Shown here piece after piece: positions 16,352-24,200 of a stretch of 33,080 bases of DNA (within the stretch, counting starts at the first letter, position 1; the number at the start of each line of letters is the position of its first letter). Source of the stretch: Candidatus Aminicenantota bacterium (lineage in GTDB: Bacteria; Acidobacteriota; Aminicenantia; UBA2199); contig JALHTJ010000016.1 in the NCBI GenBank assembly GCA_022865785.1, positions 1 through 33,080 of the forward strand, written 5' to 3'. The translations under genes and the position numbers were made by a program. The notes under the pieces are model-generated. The model saw only the letters and a list, made by a program, of their open reading frames with translations. It had not been told where the DNA came from and made no database searches.

Positions 16352-17556
16352 TGAATCACCCTTATGGAAGTAAATATCGGCAAATAAACGGAAATAAGCA
16401 TCACGGCGATCACCATCCCCAAGAGAATTATTATAACAGGTTCGATCAGTGAAATCAACGCGTTGATCTTGCTGTCAATGGAGCGCTCGTAGTACTCGGC
16501 GCTTTCATCGAGCACGGCCGTCAGGTTGCCCGAGGTCTCGCCCACGCGGATCATTTCAACCAGGATGCGCGGTATGATGGCGATCTCCTCCAGCACTCCC
16601 GACAGCAGGTTGCCCTGGCGGATCTTTTCCGGGATGTCGCGCACCTGGCTGTAATAAAATTTGTTGGCGAAGGTTTCGACCGCGATCTCGGCCGATTCGG
16701 GGACCGGGATGCCGCCCGAGATCAGGATGGCCAGGGTGCGGGCGAAAACAGCGATGGCGTTTTCGTGGATGATCCGGCCGAGAAAGGGGATCTTGATCTT
16801 GGCCTGGTCGATGATGATCACGCGCGGGTTGAAATGCTCGATGGCGCGGACGGCGCCGTAGATCAGGGCGGCCGCCGCCAGGAACAGCACGATGTTTTCC
16901 TTCAGGTACTGGGTGGTGGTGATAAAAAACAGGGTTATGGCCGGCAGTTGAGCGTCCATGTTGTCAAAAAACGCCGAGAATTTGGGAATGACGAAAATGG
17001 CGATCACCAGCACCATGGAGATCATGAACAGCAGCAGGATGATCGGGTAGGTCAGGCTGCTGACCATTTTGCGGCGCAGGTTGCTGATCTTGCCCAGATA
17101 GATGTTGAATTTTTCCAGGATCTGTTCCAGGTGGCCGCTCTTCTCGCCCGCCATCAGCGAAGCCTTGTAGATCTTGTGGAAGGGGATCTGGGCCGAATTG
17201 AAGGCTTCGGAGATCTGCATGCCGTTGCGGATGTTGCCGGCCGCTTTGGCGATGATCTCGCGCAAGATGCCGCTGCGGGTGTTTTGGGTGATGATCTCCA
17301 GGGCGCGGATCACGGGGATCCCGGCTTTAAGCAGGGCGATCATCTCCTGGTTGAACAGCAGGAATTCGGTGTAGCCGATCTTCCTTTTGAATATTTTTTT
17401 CAGGGAAAAATCCCTGAACCACAAACGCTGGACGCGCATAAGCTTCTCTTCCAGGTTGCCCAGGGATGCCTCGATCTCCTTTTTGTTCTCGGCGTAGTAT
17501 TCGCTGGTCCGGTAGCGGCCCTTTTCGTTGACCAGCGTGCATTTAAAATAGGGCAT
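16348..17556 (-). CDS. pilC: PilC/GspF-type inner-membrane platform protein
   Basis: This 402-residue protein has the usual two repeated T2SSF cytoplasmic domains (about 65-190 and 270-385). Three membrane helices are visible: around 195-220 (YPIILLLFMISMVLVIAIF), at 235-255 (VLFLAAAALIYGAV), and at the C-terminus (IIILLGMVIAVMLISVYLP). It is the membrane platform rotated by the PilB ATPase. The frame continues upstream inside serS, but ATG 17556 (MPYFKCTLVNEKG) gives the normal PilC N-terminus. It overlaps the serS stop by one base (TAATG), so translation probably re-initiates from serS. The next gene, pilB, overlaps by 4 bp. Confidence 0.93.
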   Translation of the reverse strand: MPYFKCTLVNEKGRYRTSEYYAENKKEIEASLGNLEEKLMRVQRLWFRDFSLKKIFKRKIGYTEFLLFNQEMIALLKAGIPVIRALEIITQNTRSGILREIIAKAAGNIRNGMQISEAFNSAQIPFHKIYKASLMAGEKSGHLEQILEKFNIYLGKISNLRRKMVSSLTYPIILLLFMISMVLVIAIFVIPKFSAFFDNMDAQLPAITLFFITTTQYLKENIVLFLAAAALIYGAVRAIEHFNPRVIIIDQAKIKIPFLGRIIHENAIAVFARTLAILISGGIPVPESAEIAVETFANKFYYSQVRDIPEKIRQGNLLSGVLEEIAIIPRILVEMIRVGETSGNLTAVLDESAEYYERSIDSKINALISLIEPVIIILLGMVIAVMLISVYLPIFTSIRVIQ

Positions 17557-18821
17557 TACAGTGTTTCGCGCCCCGGGAAGTAGGGGCGCAGGACTTCGGG
17601 GACGCGGATCTTGCCTTCGGCGGTCTGGTAGTTTTCCATGATGGCGGCCACGGTGCGGCCCACGGCCAGGCCCGAGCCGTTCAGGGTGTGGACAAAATCT
17701 TTCCTGCCGTCCTTGCCCTTGAACTTGATGCGTGCCCGCCGGGCCTGGAAATTTTCGAAATTCGAGCAGGAGGATATCTCCAGGTAGCCGGCGCGGGCCG
17801 GCATCCAGACCTCGATGTCGTAGGTCTTGGCCGAGGCAAACGACAGGTCGCCGCTGCACAGGGCCATGGTGCGGTAAGGCAGGTTAAGCTTGCGCAGGAT
17901 GGATTCGGCAGCGGCGGTCAATTTCTCCAGCTCGTCGTAGGAATGCGTCGGGGCGGTGAATTTCAACAGCTCGACCTTGTTGAACTGGTGCTGGCGTACC
18001 AGGCCGCGGATGTCTTTCCCGTGCGATCCGGCTTCGCTACGGAAGCAGGGAGTGTAGGCGACATAATTGATAGGCAGCTTGCTTTCGTCCAGAGTTTCGT
18101 CGCGGTGGATGTTGGTCAGCGGCACTTCGGCGGTGGGGATGAGGTAGAGGTTGTAGCCTTCGATCTTGAACAGGGCGTCCTTGAACTTGGGCAGGTTGCC
18201 GGTGCCGATCAGGCTGGCGTCGTTTACCAGGAAAGGCGGCAGCACCTCCCGGTAGCCGTTTTCTCCGCTGTGCACGTCCAGCATGAATTGGACCAGGACC
18301 CTTTCCAGTTTGGCCAGGGCGTCAAAATACAAAGAGAAGCGCGAGCCCGATATTTTTGCGGCCCTGGTAAAATCGAGTGTGCCTCCAGCTTCTCCCAATT
18401 CCCAGTGCGGGCGCGGCGTGAAGGCGAAAACCGGTTTTTCCCCCCAGGCGCGCACCATCTCGTTGCAGGAAGCGTCATGGCCGACCGGGACCGAATCGTG
18501 GAACAGGTTGGGTATGTTCAGCAAAAAATCATGAAAATCCGCTTCGACTGTAGCCAATTCGTGTTCCTGGGCGGCGATCATTTTGGAAAGTTCGATTGAC
18601 TGCAGCTCGAGTTCGCTGCTAGAGGCACCGCTTTTTTTTAAAAACCCGGTTTCTTTGGCCAGCCGGTTTTTTCTGCTTTTCAACTCCTCATCTTCGGCCA
18701 GGAGCTGGCGGCGGCGCTGGTCGAGGGCGCTGAAGCGCTCTTCGGCGAACGGCACCCCCTTGGCTTCGACTTTTTTTTTGACTAATTCCAGGTTGTTGCG
18801 TATATAATTGGTGTCCAGCAT
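17556..18821 (-). CDS. serS: Seryl-tRNA synthetase
   Basis: This 421-residue class II synthetase charges tRNA-Ser. The start MLDTNYIRNNLELVK is typical. A long alpha-helical hairpin arm that binds the tRNA long variable loop covers about 30-105. Motif 2 is visible as CFRSEAGSHGKDIRGL followed by RQHQFNKVEL. Serine-binding and motif 3 residues appear in EISSCSNFENFQARR and in LNGSGLAVGRTVAAIMENY. Length and domain order are normal. The ATG has no Shine-Dalgarno but a TATAAT lies 6 nt upstream, so the mRNA is predicted to be leaderless. It is the first gene of the pilus operon, joined to pilC by a TAATG overlap. Confidence 0.97.
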   Translation of the reverse strand: MLDTNYIRNNLELVKKKVEAKGVPFAEERFSALDQRRRQLLAEDEELKSRKNRLAKETGFLKKSGASSSELELQSIELSKMIAAQEHELATVEADFHDFLLNIPNLFHDSVPVGHDASCNEMVRAWGEKPVFAFTPRPHWELGEAGGTLDFTRAAKISGSRFSLYFDALAKLERVLVQFMLDVHSGENGYREVLPPFLVNDASLIGTGNLPKFKDALFKIEGYNLYLIPTAEVPLTNIHRDETLDESKLPINYVAYTPCFRSEAGSHGKDIRGLVRQHQFNKVELLKFTAPTHSYDELEKLTAAAESILRKLNLPYRTMALCSGDLSFASAKTYDIEVWMPARAGYLEISSCSNFENFQARRARIKFKGKDGRKDFVHTLNGSGLAVGRTVAAIMENYQTAEGKIRVPEVLRPYFPGRETL

Positions 18822-18827
18822 TAAAAA

Positions 18828-18856
18828 ATTATAGCATAGCGTCTATTTTTGCGCAA
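18828..18856 (-). promoter_or_regulatory. Promoter of the serS-pil operon, probably leaderless
   Basis: On the minus strand TTGCGC (18856-18851) and TATAAT (18833-18828) are 17 nt apart. The base 7 nt after the -10 box is the A of the serS ATG (18821). The -35 match is weak (3 of 6). Confidence 0.55.
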
Positions 18857-18902
18857 AAAATTTTTTGCGTGACAAACGTAAACAAAGTAGCTGTTTTTTC
18901 GG

Positions 18903-18908
18903 TATAAT
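18903..18908 (+). promoter_or_regulatory. -10 box of the M19 dipeptidase gene
   Basis: A perfect TATAAT is followed by a GGGGGT ribosome site (18914-18920 area) and ATG at 18925. The expected start near 18915 leaves only a short leader. No convincing -35 box is seen at the right distance. Confidence 0.45.
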
Positions 18909-18924
18909 CAGGCTGGGGGTCACC

Positions 18925-20160
18925 ATGAAAGCCAAATATTTCTTCCTCTCTATCCTTGCCGCGGTGCTGCTGTCCGGCGCGTCCGCTGACCGCTTGCTCA
19001 AAAAAGCATTGCTCTGGCACGGCCAGGTCCTCACCGTAGACACGCACTGCGATACGCCCTTCATGCTTTTGGAAGAGGACTGGGACATCGGCAAAGCCCA
19101 TCCTACCGGCCTGACGGGCAGCGGCTGCCAGGATTTGCCGCGCATGAAAGCCGGTGGTCTGGACGCCTCCTTTTTCGCGGTGTTCGTTGGCCAGGGGGCG
19201 CGCACCGATGAAGGGCACGCCCGGGCCCGGGACAAGGCCATCGCCGTCCTGGACGCCATGGACGCGATGTTTGCCAAATATCCCGACCTGTGCGGCCTGG
19301 CCCTGACGCCGGCAGATGCCCGGCGCCTGGAGAAACAGGGCAAGCGCGCCATTTTTATCGGCATGGAGAACGGCTATCCCCTGGGGCACGATCCGGCCCT
19401 GATCGATTATTTCTTTCAGCGCGGCGTGCGCTATGTCACTTTGGCCCATACCGCCGACAACGACATTTGCGATTCCTCGACCGACCGCAAGGATCCCGAA
19501 GACCGGGGCCTGAGCGACTGGGGCAAACAGGTCGTGCGGCGCCTGAACGACTTGGGCGTCATGATCGATGTCTCTCATATCTCGGATCGCTCCTTTTTTG
19601 ACGTGCTGGCGCTCAGCCGCGGCCCGGTCATGGCCTCGCACTCCTGCGCCCGGGCCCTGTCCGACAGCCCGCGCAACCTGAGCGACGAGATGCTGCTGGC
19701 CCTGAAGAAGAACGGTGGAGTCATCCAGCTCTGCATCCTCAACGATTACATCAAGCAGCCCCCGGCCAATCCGGAGCGCGACCAGGCCTTCGCCGCCTTG
19801 CGCAAGAAGATCAATGACAACTACGGCGGCTGGGGAAACATCAAGGACAAGGCCGTACGTGACCAGGTGGAAAAGGAATACGATGCCCTGGAGGCGCGCT
19901 ATCCCTCGCCGCCGGTTTTTGTCAAGGACGCCGTGAACCACATCGACCATATCGTGCGCCTGATCGGCATCGACCACGTGGGCATCGGCACCGATTTCGA
20001 CGGCGGCGGCGGTCTGGCCGATTGCCGGGATGTCAGCGAATTGAAAAACATCACCATCGAGCTGGTGCGCCGCGGTTACGCTAAAAAGGAGATCGCCAAG
20101 ATCTGGGGCGAAAATGCCATGCGGGTCATGCAGAAGGTGATAGATCTAGCCAGGAAATAG
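18925..20160 (+). CDS. Membrane dipeptidase (peptidase M19) with signal peptide
   Basis: This 411-residue protein begins with a signal peptide (MKAKYFF, hydrophobic to about residue 18, SGASA cleavage region). The M19 metal site is intact: DTHCDTP with H41 and D43, GMENGYPL supplying the bridging Glu, MIDVSHISD, and MASHSCAR. The domain closes with IDHVGIGTDFDGGGGL. The family hydrolyses dipeptides, including some D-containing ones, in the periplasm or at the membrane. It is monocistronic and diverges from serS across a 103-bp gap. ATG 18925 was chosen because it follows a GGGGGT site and starts the signal peptide directly; the frame stays open to 18865. The 3' side enters a repeat-filled gap. 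Confidence 0.92.
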   Translation: MKAKYFFLSILAAVLLSGASADRLLKKALLWHGQVLTVDTHCDTPFMLLEEDWDIGKAHPTGLTGSGCQDLPRMKAGGLDASFFAVFVGQGARTDEGHARARDKAIAVLDAMDAMFAKYPDLCGLALTPADARRLEKQGKRAIFIGMENGYPLGHDPALIDYFFQRGVRYVTLAHTADNDICDSSTDRKDPEDRGLSDWGKQVVRRLNDLGVMIDVSHISDRSFFDVLALSRGPVMASHSCARALSDSPRNLSDEMLLALKKNGGVIQLCILNDYIKQPPANPERDQAFAALRKKINDNYGGWGNIKDKAVRDQVEKEYDALEARYPSPPVFVKDAVNHIDHIVRLIGIDHVGIGTDFDGGGGLADCRDVSELKNITIELVRRGYAKKEIAKIWGENAMRVMQKVIDLARK

Positions 20161-20452
20161 ATGAACTATCGTGACGCGTAACGCGTGACGCGTGACGAGG
20201 GAAGAAAAAGACAAAGGCGAGGGACTATGGGCGATGGGCTTTGGGAAGACAGAGAATAGAAAACAAGGGAAATTCGGGTGTAGGGGCAGGCCCCCGTGCC
20301 TGCCCAAGGCCAGTCCGAATGTAGGGGCGCGTTTAAAACCCGCCCGGGATTTCGGCTGAAAAGTGTTTTTATTTAATACAATTGAATATCATTGATCTTT
20401 TTTCTCGTCACGCGTCACGCGTCACGAAAGATCATTCATTTATCGTTTTCTT
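20161..20452. repeat. Gene-free gap with terminal inverted heptad arrays and palindromes
   Basis: This 292-bp gap lies between convergent genes. A 7-nt array of GTGACGC type (20170-20199) is mirrored by an inverted array at 20404-20426; the two arms would pair over about 23 bp and enclose a 257-bp unit. Inside, from left to right, come a GGGAAGAAAAAG tail after the left arm and a second heptad-like tract of GGCGATG type (20216-20250). A hairpin follows with 8-bp stem GGGCAGGC/GCCTGCCC (20284-20305), then a near-perfect palindrome GGGCGCGTTT/AAACCCGCCC (20325-20345). An A/T-rich stretch completes the unit. GTAGGGGC occurs twice (20280 and 20321). No clear target-site duplication or coding potential is seen. 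Confidence 0.85.
20284..20305. repeat. Hairpin within GTAGGGGCAGG-type repeat
   Basis: GGGCAGGC and GCCTGCCC form a perfect 8-bp stem with the 6-nt loop CCCCGT. It may help end transcription of either convergent neighbour, but no T-run follows on either strand, so it is not called a terminator. Confidence 0.75.
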
Positions 20453-21157
20453 CTAGTTCTTGATATCGATTCCGCCCAGCAGGGCCGAGGCCTTGATGAC
20501 CAGCTTGCCGCCGCCCGCCTGCGGGGTTTGCCGGGTGTGGTCGTCGATTCCGCCCAGCAGGTTGGTCGGATGCACTTCGATTTGCCAGTCGCGGGGCACC
20601 ATGATATCGACACCGCCCAGGACCGTGGAAACGGTGAGCAGCCAATCGCCGGGGGCCAGCTTGGCTTCCAGCAGGTCCAGCTTGGTGCCGCCCAGGATGT
20701 TGCTGATGTCGCCGCCCTTGAATTCCTGGCTGTTGATCCTGCGCTCGCTGCCGCTCAGGATGTTATTGATGCTCACGCTGGTCTCGCTGCTGGGGGTGCC
20801 GCCGCGGCCGAAACCGGGCAAGGCCACCGGGTGCCTTTTGAAGATGATGGAAATGCCCAGCAGGATAAGCACCGCCGGCCAGTAGCGCCAGATATCGCTC
20901 CAGCAGATAGTACCGAGGGTGGCCATGAGGAAAACCACACCGAGCAGGATGAGGAACAGGCCGGAAAAATCGAAAATGTTGCGGTTGTTCCAGAGATGGA
21001 CCACGCCGAGCACGACCAGGATCAAAGGCCACCAATGGCCCAGGTCAAGGTCAAAGGGCAGGATGTTCATGTTGGCCAGCAAGACCAGGCCGCCTATGGC
21101 GATCAGGATGAGGCCGAACAGAATGGCGCCTCCGGGCAGTTGTTTTTTTTCACTCAT
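20453..21157 (-). CDS. LiaF-like membrane protein (LiaI/LiaF-TM plus LiaF C-terminal domain)
   Basis: This 234-residue protein has four predicted membrane helices in the first 110 residues: AILFGLILIAIGGLVLLA, WWPLILVVLGVV, GLFLILLGVVFLMA and WPAVLILLGISIIF. A linker leads to a beta-helical C-terminal domain built on LGG repeats: ISNILGGTKLDL, STVLGGVDIMV, TNLLGGIDD and SALLGGIDI. This matches the LiaI-LiaF-like membrane domain joined to the LiaF/DUF2154 domain, known in Gram-positive cell-envelope stress sensing and widespread in other bacteria with unknown roles. No LiaRS-like sensor kinase or regulator lies nearby. A GAGGAGG site sits 6 nt upstream of ATG 21157. The promoter has a perfect TTGACA and lies next to a repeat-hairpin array. 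Confidence 0.85.
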   Translation of the reverse strand: MSEKKQLPGGAILFGLILIAIGGLVLLANMNILPFDLDLGHWWPLILVVLGVVHLWNNRNIFDFSGLFLILLGVVFLMATLGTICWSDIWRYWPAVLILLGISIIFKRHPVALPGFGRGGTPSSETSVSINNILSGSERRINSQEFKGGDISNILGGTKLDLLEAKLAPGDWLLTVSTVLGGVDIMVPRDWQIEVHPTNLLGGIDDHTRQTPQAGGGKLVIKASALLGGIDIKN

Positions 21158-21181
21158 GGTTTCCTCCTCAAGATCGGAGTT

Positions 21182-21210
21182 AGTATAAAAACATCGCAGG
21201 AATTTGTCAA
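21182..21210 (-). promoter_or_regulatory. Promoter of the LiaF-like gene
   Basis: On the minus strand a perfect TTGACA (21210-21205) and TATACT (21187-21182) are separated by 17 nt. The start is expected near 21175, leaving a short leader with GAGGAGG. The arm of the adjacent repeat ends 11 nt before the -35 box. Confidence 0.75.
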
Positions 21211-21221
21211 ATCAAAGAACT

Positions 21222-21420
21222 AGTGTCAGTGTCAGTGCCAGTGTCAGCAAATCCATAATCGATATATTGAAGTCATATTTTCTTGCTGTCACTGACACTG
21301 ACACTGTCACTCATATAGCGCTCAAGATTCTTACTGTCACTGACACTGACACTGTCACTCATATAGCGCTCAAGATTCTTACTGTCACTGACACTGACAC
21401 TGACACTGTCACTTATTCGC
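21222..21420. repeat. Hexamer repeat array with 48-bp tandem units and inverted arm
   Basis: On the plus strand a single array of AGTGTC hexamers (21222-21246) is followed by about 36 nt of unique sequence. Three arrays in the opposite orientation then begin at 21283, 21331 and 21379, exactly 48 nt apart. Each unit has hexamers of CTGACA type and the first two end in the same ATATAGCGCTCAAGATTC tail. The third array carries one extra hexamer, and its tail diverges. The forward array can pair with the nearest inverted array to form a long hairpin. Read on the minus strand, the order is three units, AAGAAAA tail, unique loop, inverted arm, promoter of the LiaF-like gene. The whole lies between two co-directional genes. 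Confidence 0.9.
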
Positions 21421-21427
21421 GTAATTT

Positions 21428-22849
21428 CTAACTGCCGATCTGGGTTTCGTCCTCGCGGCGGCGCCGGGCCATGGTAAAGCCGGTGCAGCCGTAGAGAACC
21501 AGCAGCAGCACCGAGAAGTAATTCATGAATGCGAAGGGCAGGAAGGCGGTCACCGGCACGCCCAGGATGCCGGAGATGTACACGCCGGCCATGCTCCAGG
21601 GGATCAACGGCACCATGATCGCCCCGGCTTCCTCGACGATGCGCGACAGGTTCTTGGCCGCCAGGTCCATTTTGCGGAAGGCCGGCGCCAGCAGCTCTCC
21701 CGGGATGAGCATGGCCAGGTAGGAACTGCCGGTGATCAGGGCCGTGGTCAGGGCCGTGACCACGGTGGTCAGGGTCAGGCTCCACACCCGGCGCGCCAGG
21801 CGCGTCACCCGCTCCAGCACCACGGCCAGCATGCCGGTTCGCTGCATGATGCCGCCGAAACTGAAGGCGGCCAGGGCGATGAGCAGCGTCTCCATCATGC
21901 TCATGATGCCGCCGCGCGAGATCAGGCGGTCGATGTCGGCCAGGCCGGTGTCGGCCGTGTAGCCTGTGCTCAGGAATCGCGCCAGCGAGACCAGCGTTGC
22001 CCGCTGCAGCCAGGCGGCCAATATGCCCGCGGTCGCGATCGAAAGCATCATGCCGGGGATGACCGGCTTCTTGGCCACGGCGAACCAGAACACGATCGCC
22101 AGCGGCAGCAGCAGCACGATGTGGAAAGTGAAATGGCCGCTCAGGCCGGCCCTGATCATGCCGATCTGCGGGGAGCTGATGCCGGCGCGGCCGTAGCCCA
22201 GGCCCATGAAAAAATAGACGGCCAGGCCCGCCGTCCAGGCCGGCACGGCCGACCAGAGCATGTGGCGGATGTTGTCGAAGAGGTTCGACCCGGCCGCGAT
22301 CGGGGCCAGGTTGGTGATGTCGGAAAAGGGCGAGAGCTTGTCGCCGAAGTAGGCTCCGGCCACGATCGCCCCGGCCGCCGGTCCCAGCGGCACCTGCAGC
22401 GCCTGGGCGATGCCGATGAAAGCCACACCGATGGTGCCGATTGTACCCCATGAGGTGCCGGTGGCCAGCGATGTCAGGCTGCACACCGCGCAGGCGGTGA
22501 CCAGGAAGAACCGCGGCGAGACGAGTTTGAGGCCGTAATACAGGAGCATGGGGATCGTGCCGCTGGCCATCCAGGCGGCGATGAGCATGCCGACGCAGAG
22601 CATGATCAGGATCGCCGGCACGGCCTTGCGCACGCTTTCGACGATTCCCTGCTGCATCTCCTCCCAGGTATAGCCCAGGCGCCAGCCGACCAGGCCGGCG
22701 CTCACGGCGGCGGCAATGAGCAGCACCTGGGCCTGAAGGTGGAAAATGCCATAGCCGATGCCCAGCAGCAGTGCCATTGCAGCCAGGGGCAGGCAGGCCT
22801 GCAGCAGCCCGGGCTTGCGGTGCTTGTTCGTTGCGTTCGTTTCGGTCAT
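21428..22849 (-). CDS. nhaC: NhaC-family Na+/H+ antiporter
   Basis: This 473-residue polytopic membrane protein has about eleven or twelve hydrophobic helices. It carries the family block SLATGTSWGTIGTIGVAFIG, and then GAYFGDKLSPFSDITNLAP, both diagnostic of NhaC-type antiporters. A second conserved region, MMETLLIALAAFSFGGIMQR, precedes ITGSSYLAMLIPGELL. The expected role is sodium extrusion coupled to proton uptake at the inner membrane; some relatives exchange malate and lactate or other solutes, so substrate is not certain. A GAGGAG site lies 6 nt before ATG 22849. A weak promoter (TTGCAA at 22894-22889 with TAAATG, 17-nt spacer) may serve it, though it would leave too short a leader. Repeat arrays lie on both sides of the gene. 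Confidence 0.9.
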   Translation of the reverse strand: MTETNATNKHRKPGLLQACLPLAAMALLLGIGYGIFHLQAQVLLIAAAVSAGLVGWRLGYTWEEMQQGIVESVRKAVPAILIMLCVGMLIAAWMASGTIPMLLYYGLKLVSPRFFLVTACAVCSLTSLATGTSWGTIGTIGVAFIGIAQALQVPLGPAAGAIVAGAYFGDKLSPFSDITNLAPIAAGSNLFDNIRHMLWSAVPAWTAGLAVYFFMGLGYGRAGISSPQIGMIRAGLSGHFTFHIVLLLPLAIVFWFAVAKKPVIPGMMLSIATAGILAAWLQRATLVSLARFLSTGYTADTGLADIDRLISRGGIMSMMETLLIALAAFSFGGIMQRTGMLAVVLERVTRLARRVWSLTLTTVVTALTTALITGSSYLAMLIPGELLAPAFRKMDLAAKNLSRIVEEAGAIMVPLIPWSMAGVYISGILGVPVTAFLPFAFMNYFSVLLLVLYGCTGFTMARRRREDETQIGS

Positions 22850-22900
22850 GAGAACTCCTCGGATTCATTTACACTATTGTTCAATGTATTGCAACACTTG

Positions 22901-23011
22901 AACTTGGTGTGAGGTGCAAGGTGTAAGGTGTAAGGCAAGAAAAAGCCAATTGCTATTTTCTTAATGCCTTCTCTCACCTTAAACCCTATACCCTGCGCCT
23001 TACACCGAGTT
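22901..23011. repeat. Inverted heptad-repeat pair between nhaC and rmuC
   Basis: The left arm is a heptad array with units GGTGTGA, GGTGCAA, GGTGTAA, GGTGTAA (22906-22933), followed by GGCAAGAAAA. After about 29 nt of unique sequence, the complement of the same pattern runs from 22973 to 23011, more degenerate. The arms would pair imperfectly over roughly 38 bp. The right arm ends 8 nt before the rmuC -35 box. Confidence 0.85.
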
Positions 23012-23019
23012 CCTCATGG

Positions 23020-23048
23020 TTGCTATTTAATTTTCCCTCTGCTATGGT
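23020..23048 (+). promoter_or_regulatory. Promoter of rmuC
   Basis: TTGCTA (23020-23025) and TATGGT (23043-23048) are 17 nt apart. The start would be near 23055, giving a leader of about 27 nt with a weak GGGA site. Confidence 0.5.
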
Positions 23049-23081
23049 AAATATGAATCCGGAGAAATAAAGGGAATCTCT

Positions 23082-24200
23082 ATGGAAACTGTATTCTTAA
23101 TAGTTCTGCTGGCGGTGGCCCTGGTGCTGTTGCTGGCGGTGCTTGTCCTGCAGTTGCGTCCACGGGACCCGGGACTGAACCAGCAGATCATGGACCTGAA
23201 GAACCAGCTGCAGGAAATGAAGAGCGGACAGATGCAGGCCCAGAACCAGGCGCTGCTGCAGCAGACCGAGCTGCTGCGCCAGACGCAGCAGGGAATGTCG
23301 GGGCAGCTGAACGACATCATGCGCACGGTCAACGAGACCCTGAGCAAGGGCCAGGGCAACATCAGCAGCCAACTGCGCGTGGTGGGCGAGATCCAGCAGA
23401 AGCTGGGGGTGCTTGAGGAATCGACCAACCAGATGAAGGCCATCGGCAGGGACATCTCCTCGCTGCAGGACATCCTGCGGGCGCCCAAGCTGCGCGGCAA
23501 CCTGGGCGAGTACCTGCTGGAGGACCTGCTGCGCCAGGTCCTGCCGGCCGGCAATTTTACCCTGCAGTATGCCTTTCCCGACGGGGTCAAGGTCGATGCT
23601 GTCATCACCCTGGGTGAGCGCCTGATCCCGGTCGACGCCAAGTTCCCGCTGGAAAGCTTCGTGCGCCTCTTTGAAGCCGGCGACGACGAGGGCCGGAAAA
23701 AGCACAAGAAGGAATTCGTCAAGAGCTTCAAGCTGCGCGTCGACGAGATCGCTGAAAAATACATCCGCCCCGACTGCGGCACCTATGACTTCGCCCTGAT
23801 CTACATCCCGGCCGAGAATGTCTTTTACGAGGCCGTGATCAGCGACGGTCTGGACGGCAGGAACTACGGCATCTTCAATTACGCCGTGGAAAAGCACGTC
23901 ATCCCGGTCTCGCCCAACAGCTTCTACGCCTACCTGATGGCCATCGCCTTCGGCCTCAAGGGCCTGAAGATCGAGCAGCGCACCAAGGAGATCCTCAAGG
24001 ACCTGGTCAAGGTCCAGGAAGGCTTCGCCCAGTTCCACGCCGACTTCCTGCTGCTGGGCAAGCACCTGGGTTACGCCAGCGGCAAGTACGACGACACGGC
24101 CAAAAAGGCCGAGAAGTTCCAGGACCGCCTGGCCGACTTCACCGGCGCCCGCGGCGAGCTGCCCGTTCCGGGAGACAAGCTCCCCGGCCTGGACGAATAA
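23082..24200 (+). CDS. rmuC: RmuC-family DNA recombination protein
   Basis: This 372-residue protein has an N-terminal membrane helix (about 3-25) and a Gln-rich coiled coil (about 35-115: LNQQIMDLKNQLQEM onward). The RmuC nuclease-like domain (about 140-330) includes LRGNLGEYLLEDLLRQVLP, GVKVDAVITLG and IPVDAKFPLESF, with the D and DAK of a PD-(D/E)xK fold. RmuC limits inversions at short inverted repeats in E. coli; the biochemical activity is not fully settled. That link is notable because three inverted-repeat arrays flank this gene within 7 kb, although the proximity may be chance. It is monocistronic with a predicted TTGCTA/TATGGT promoter. Confidence 0.93.
   Translation: METVFLIVLLAVALVLLLAVLVLQLRPRDPGLNQQIMDLKNQLQEMKSGQMQAQNQALLQQTELLRQTQQGMSGQLNDIMRTVNETLSKGQGNISSQLRVVGEIQQKLGVLEESTNQMKAIGRDISSLQDILRAPKLRGNLGEYLLEDLLRQVLPAGNFTLQYAFPDGVKVDAVITLGERLIPVDAKFPLESFVRLFEAGDDEGRKKHKKEFVKSFKLRVDEIAEKYIRPDCGTYDFALIYIPAENVFYEAVISDGLDGRNYGIFNYAVEKHVIPVSPNSFYAYLMAIAFGLKGLKIEQRTKEILKDLVKVQEGFAQFHADFLLLGKHLGYASGKYDDTAKKAEKFQDRLADFTGARGELPVPGDKLPGLDE

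Noticed and set aside
21273-21427. Coding of SVSVSD-type protein repeats on the minus strand
   Set aside because: The 48-nt and 6-nt periods keep a frame open, but that frame is not the antiporter's and has no start or ribosome site of its own; the antiporter ends at 21428.
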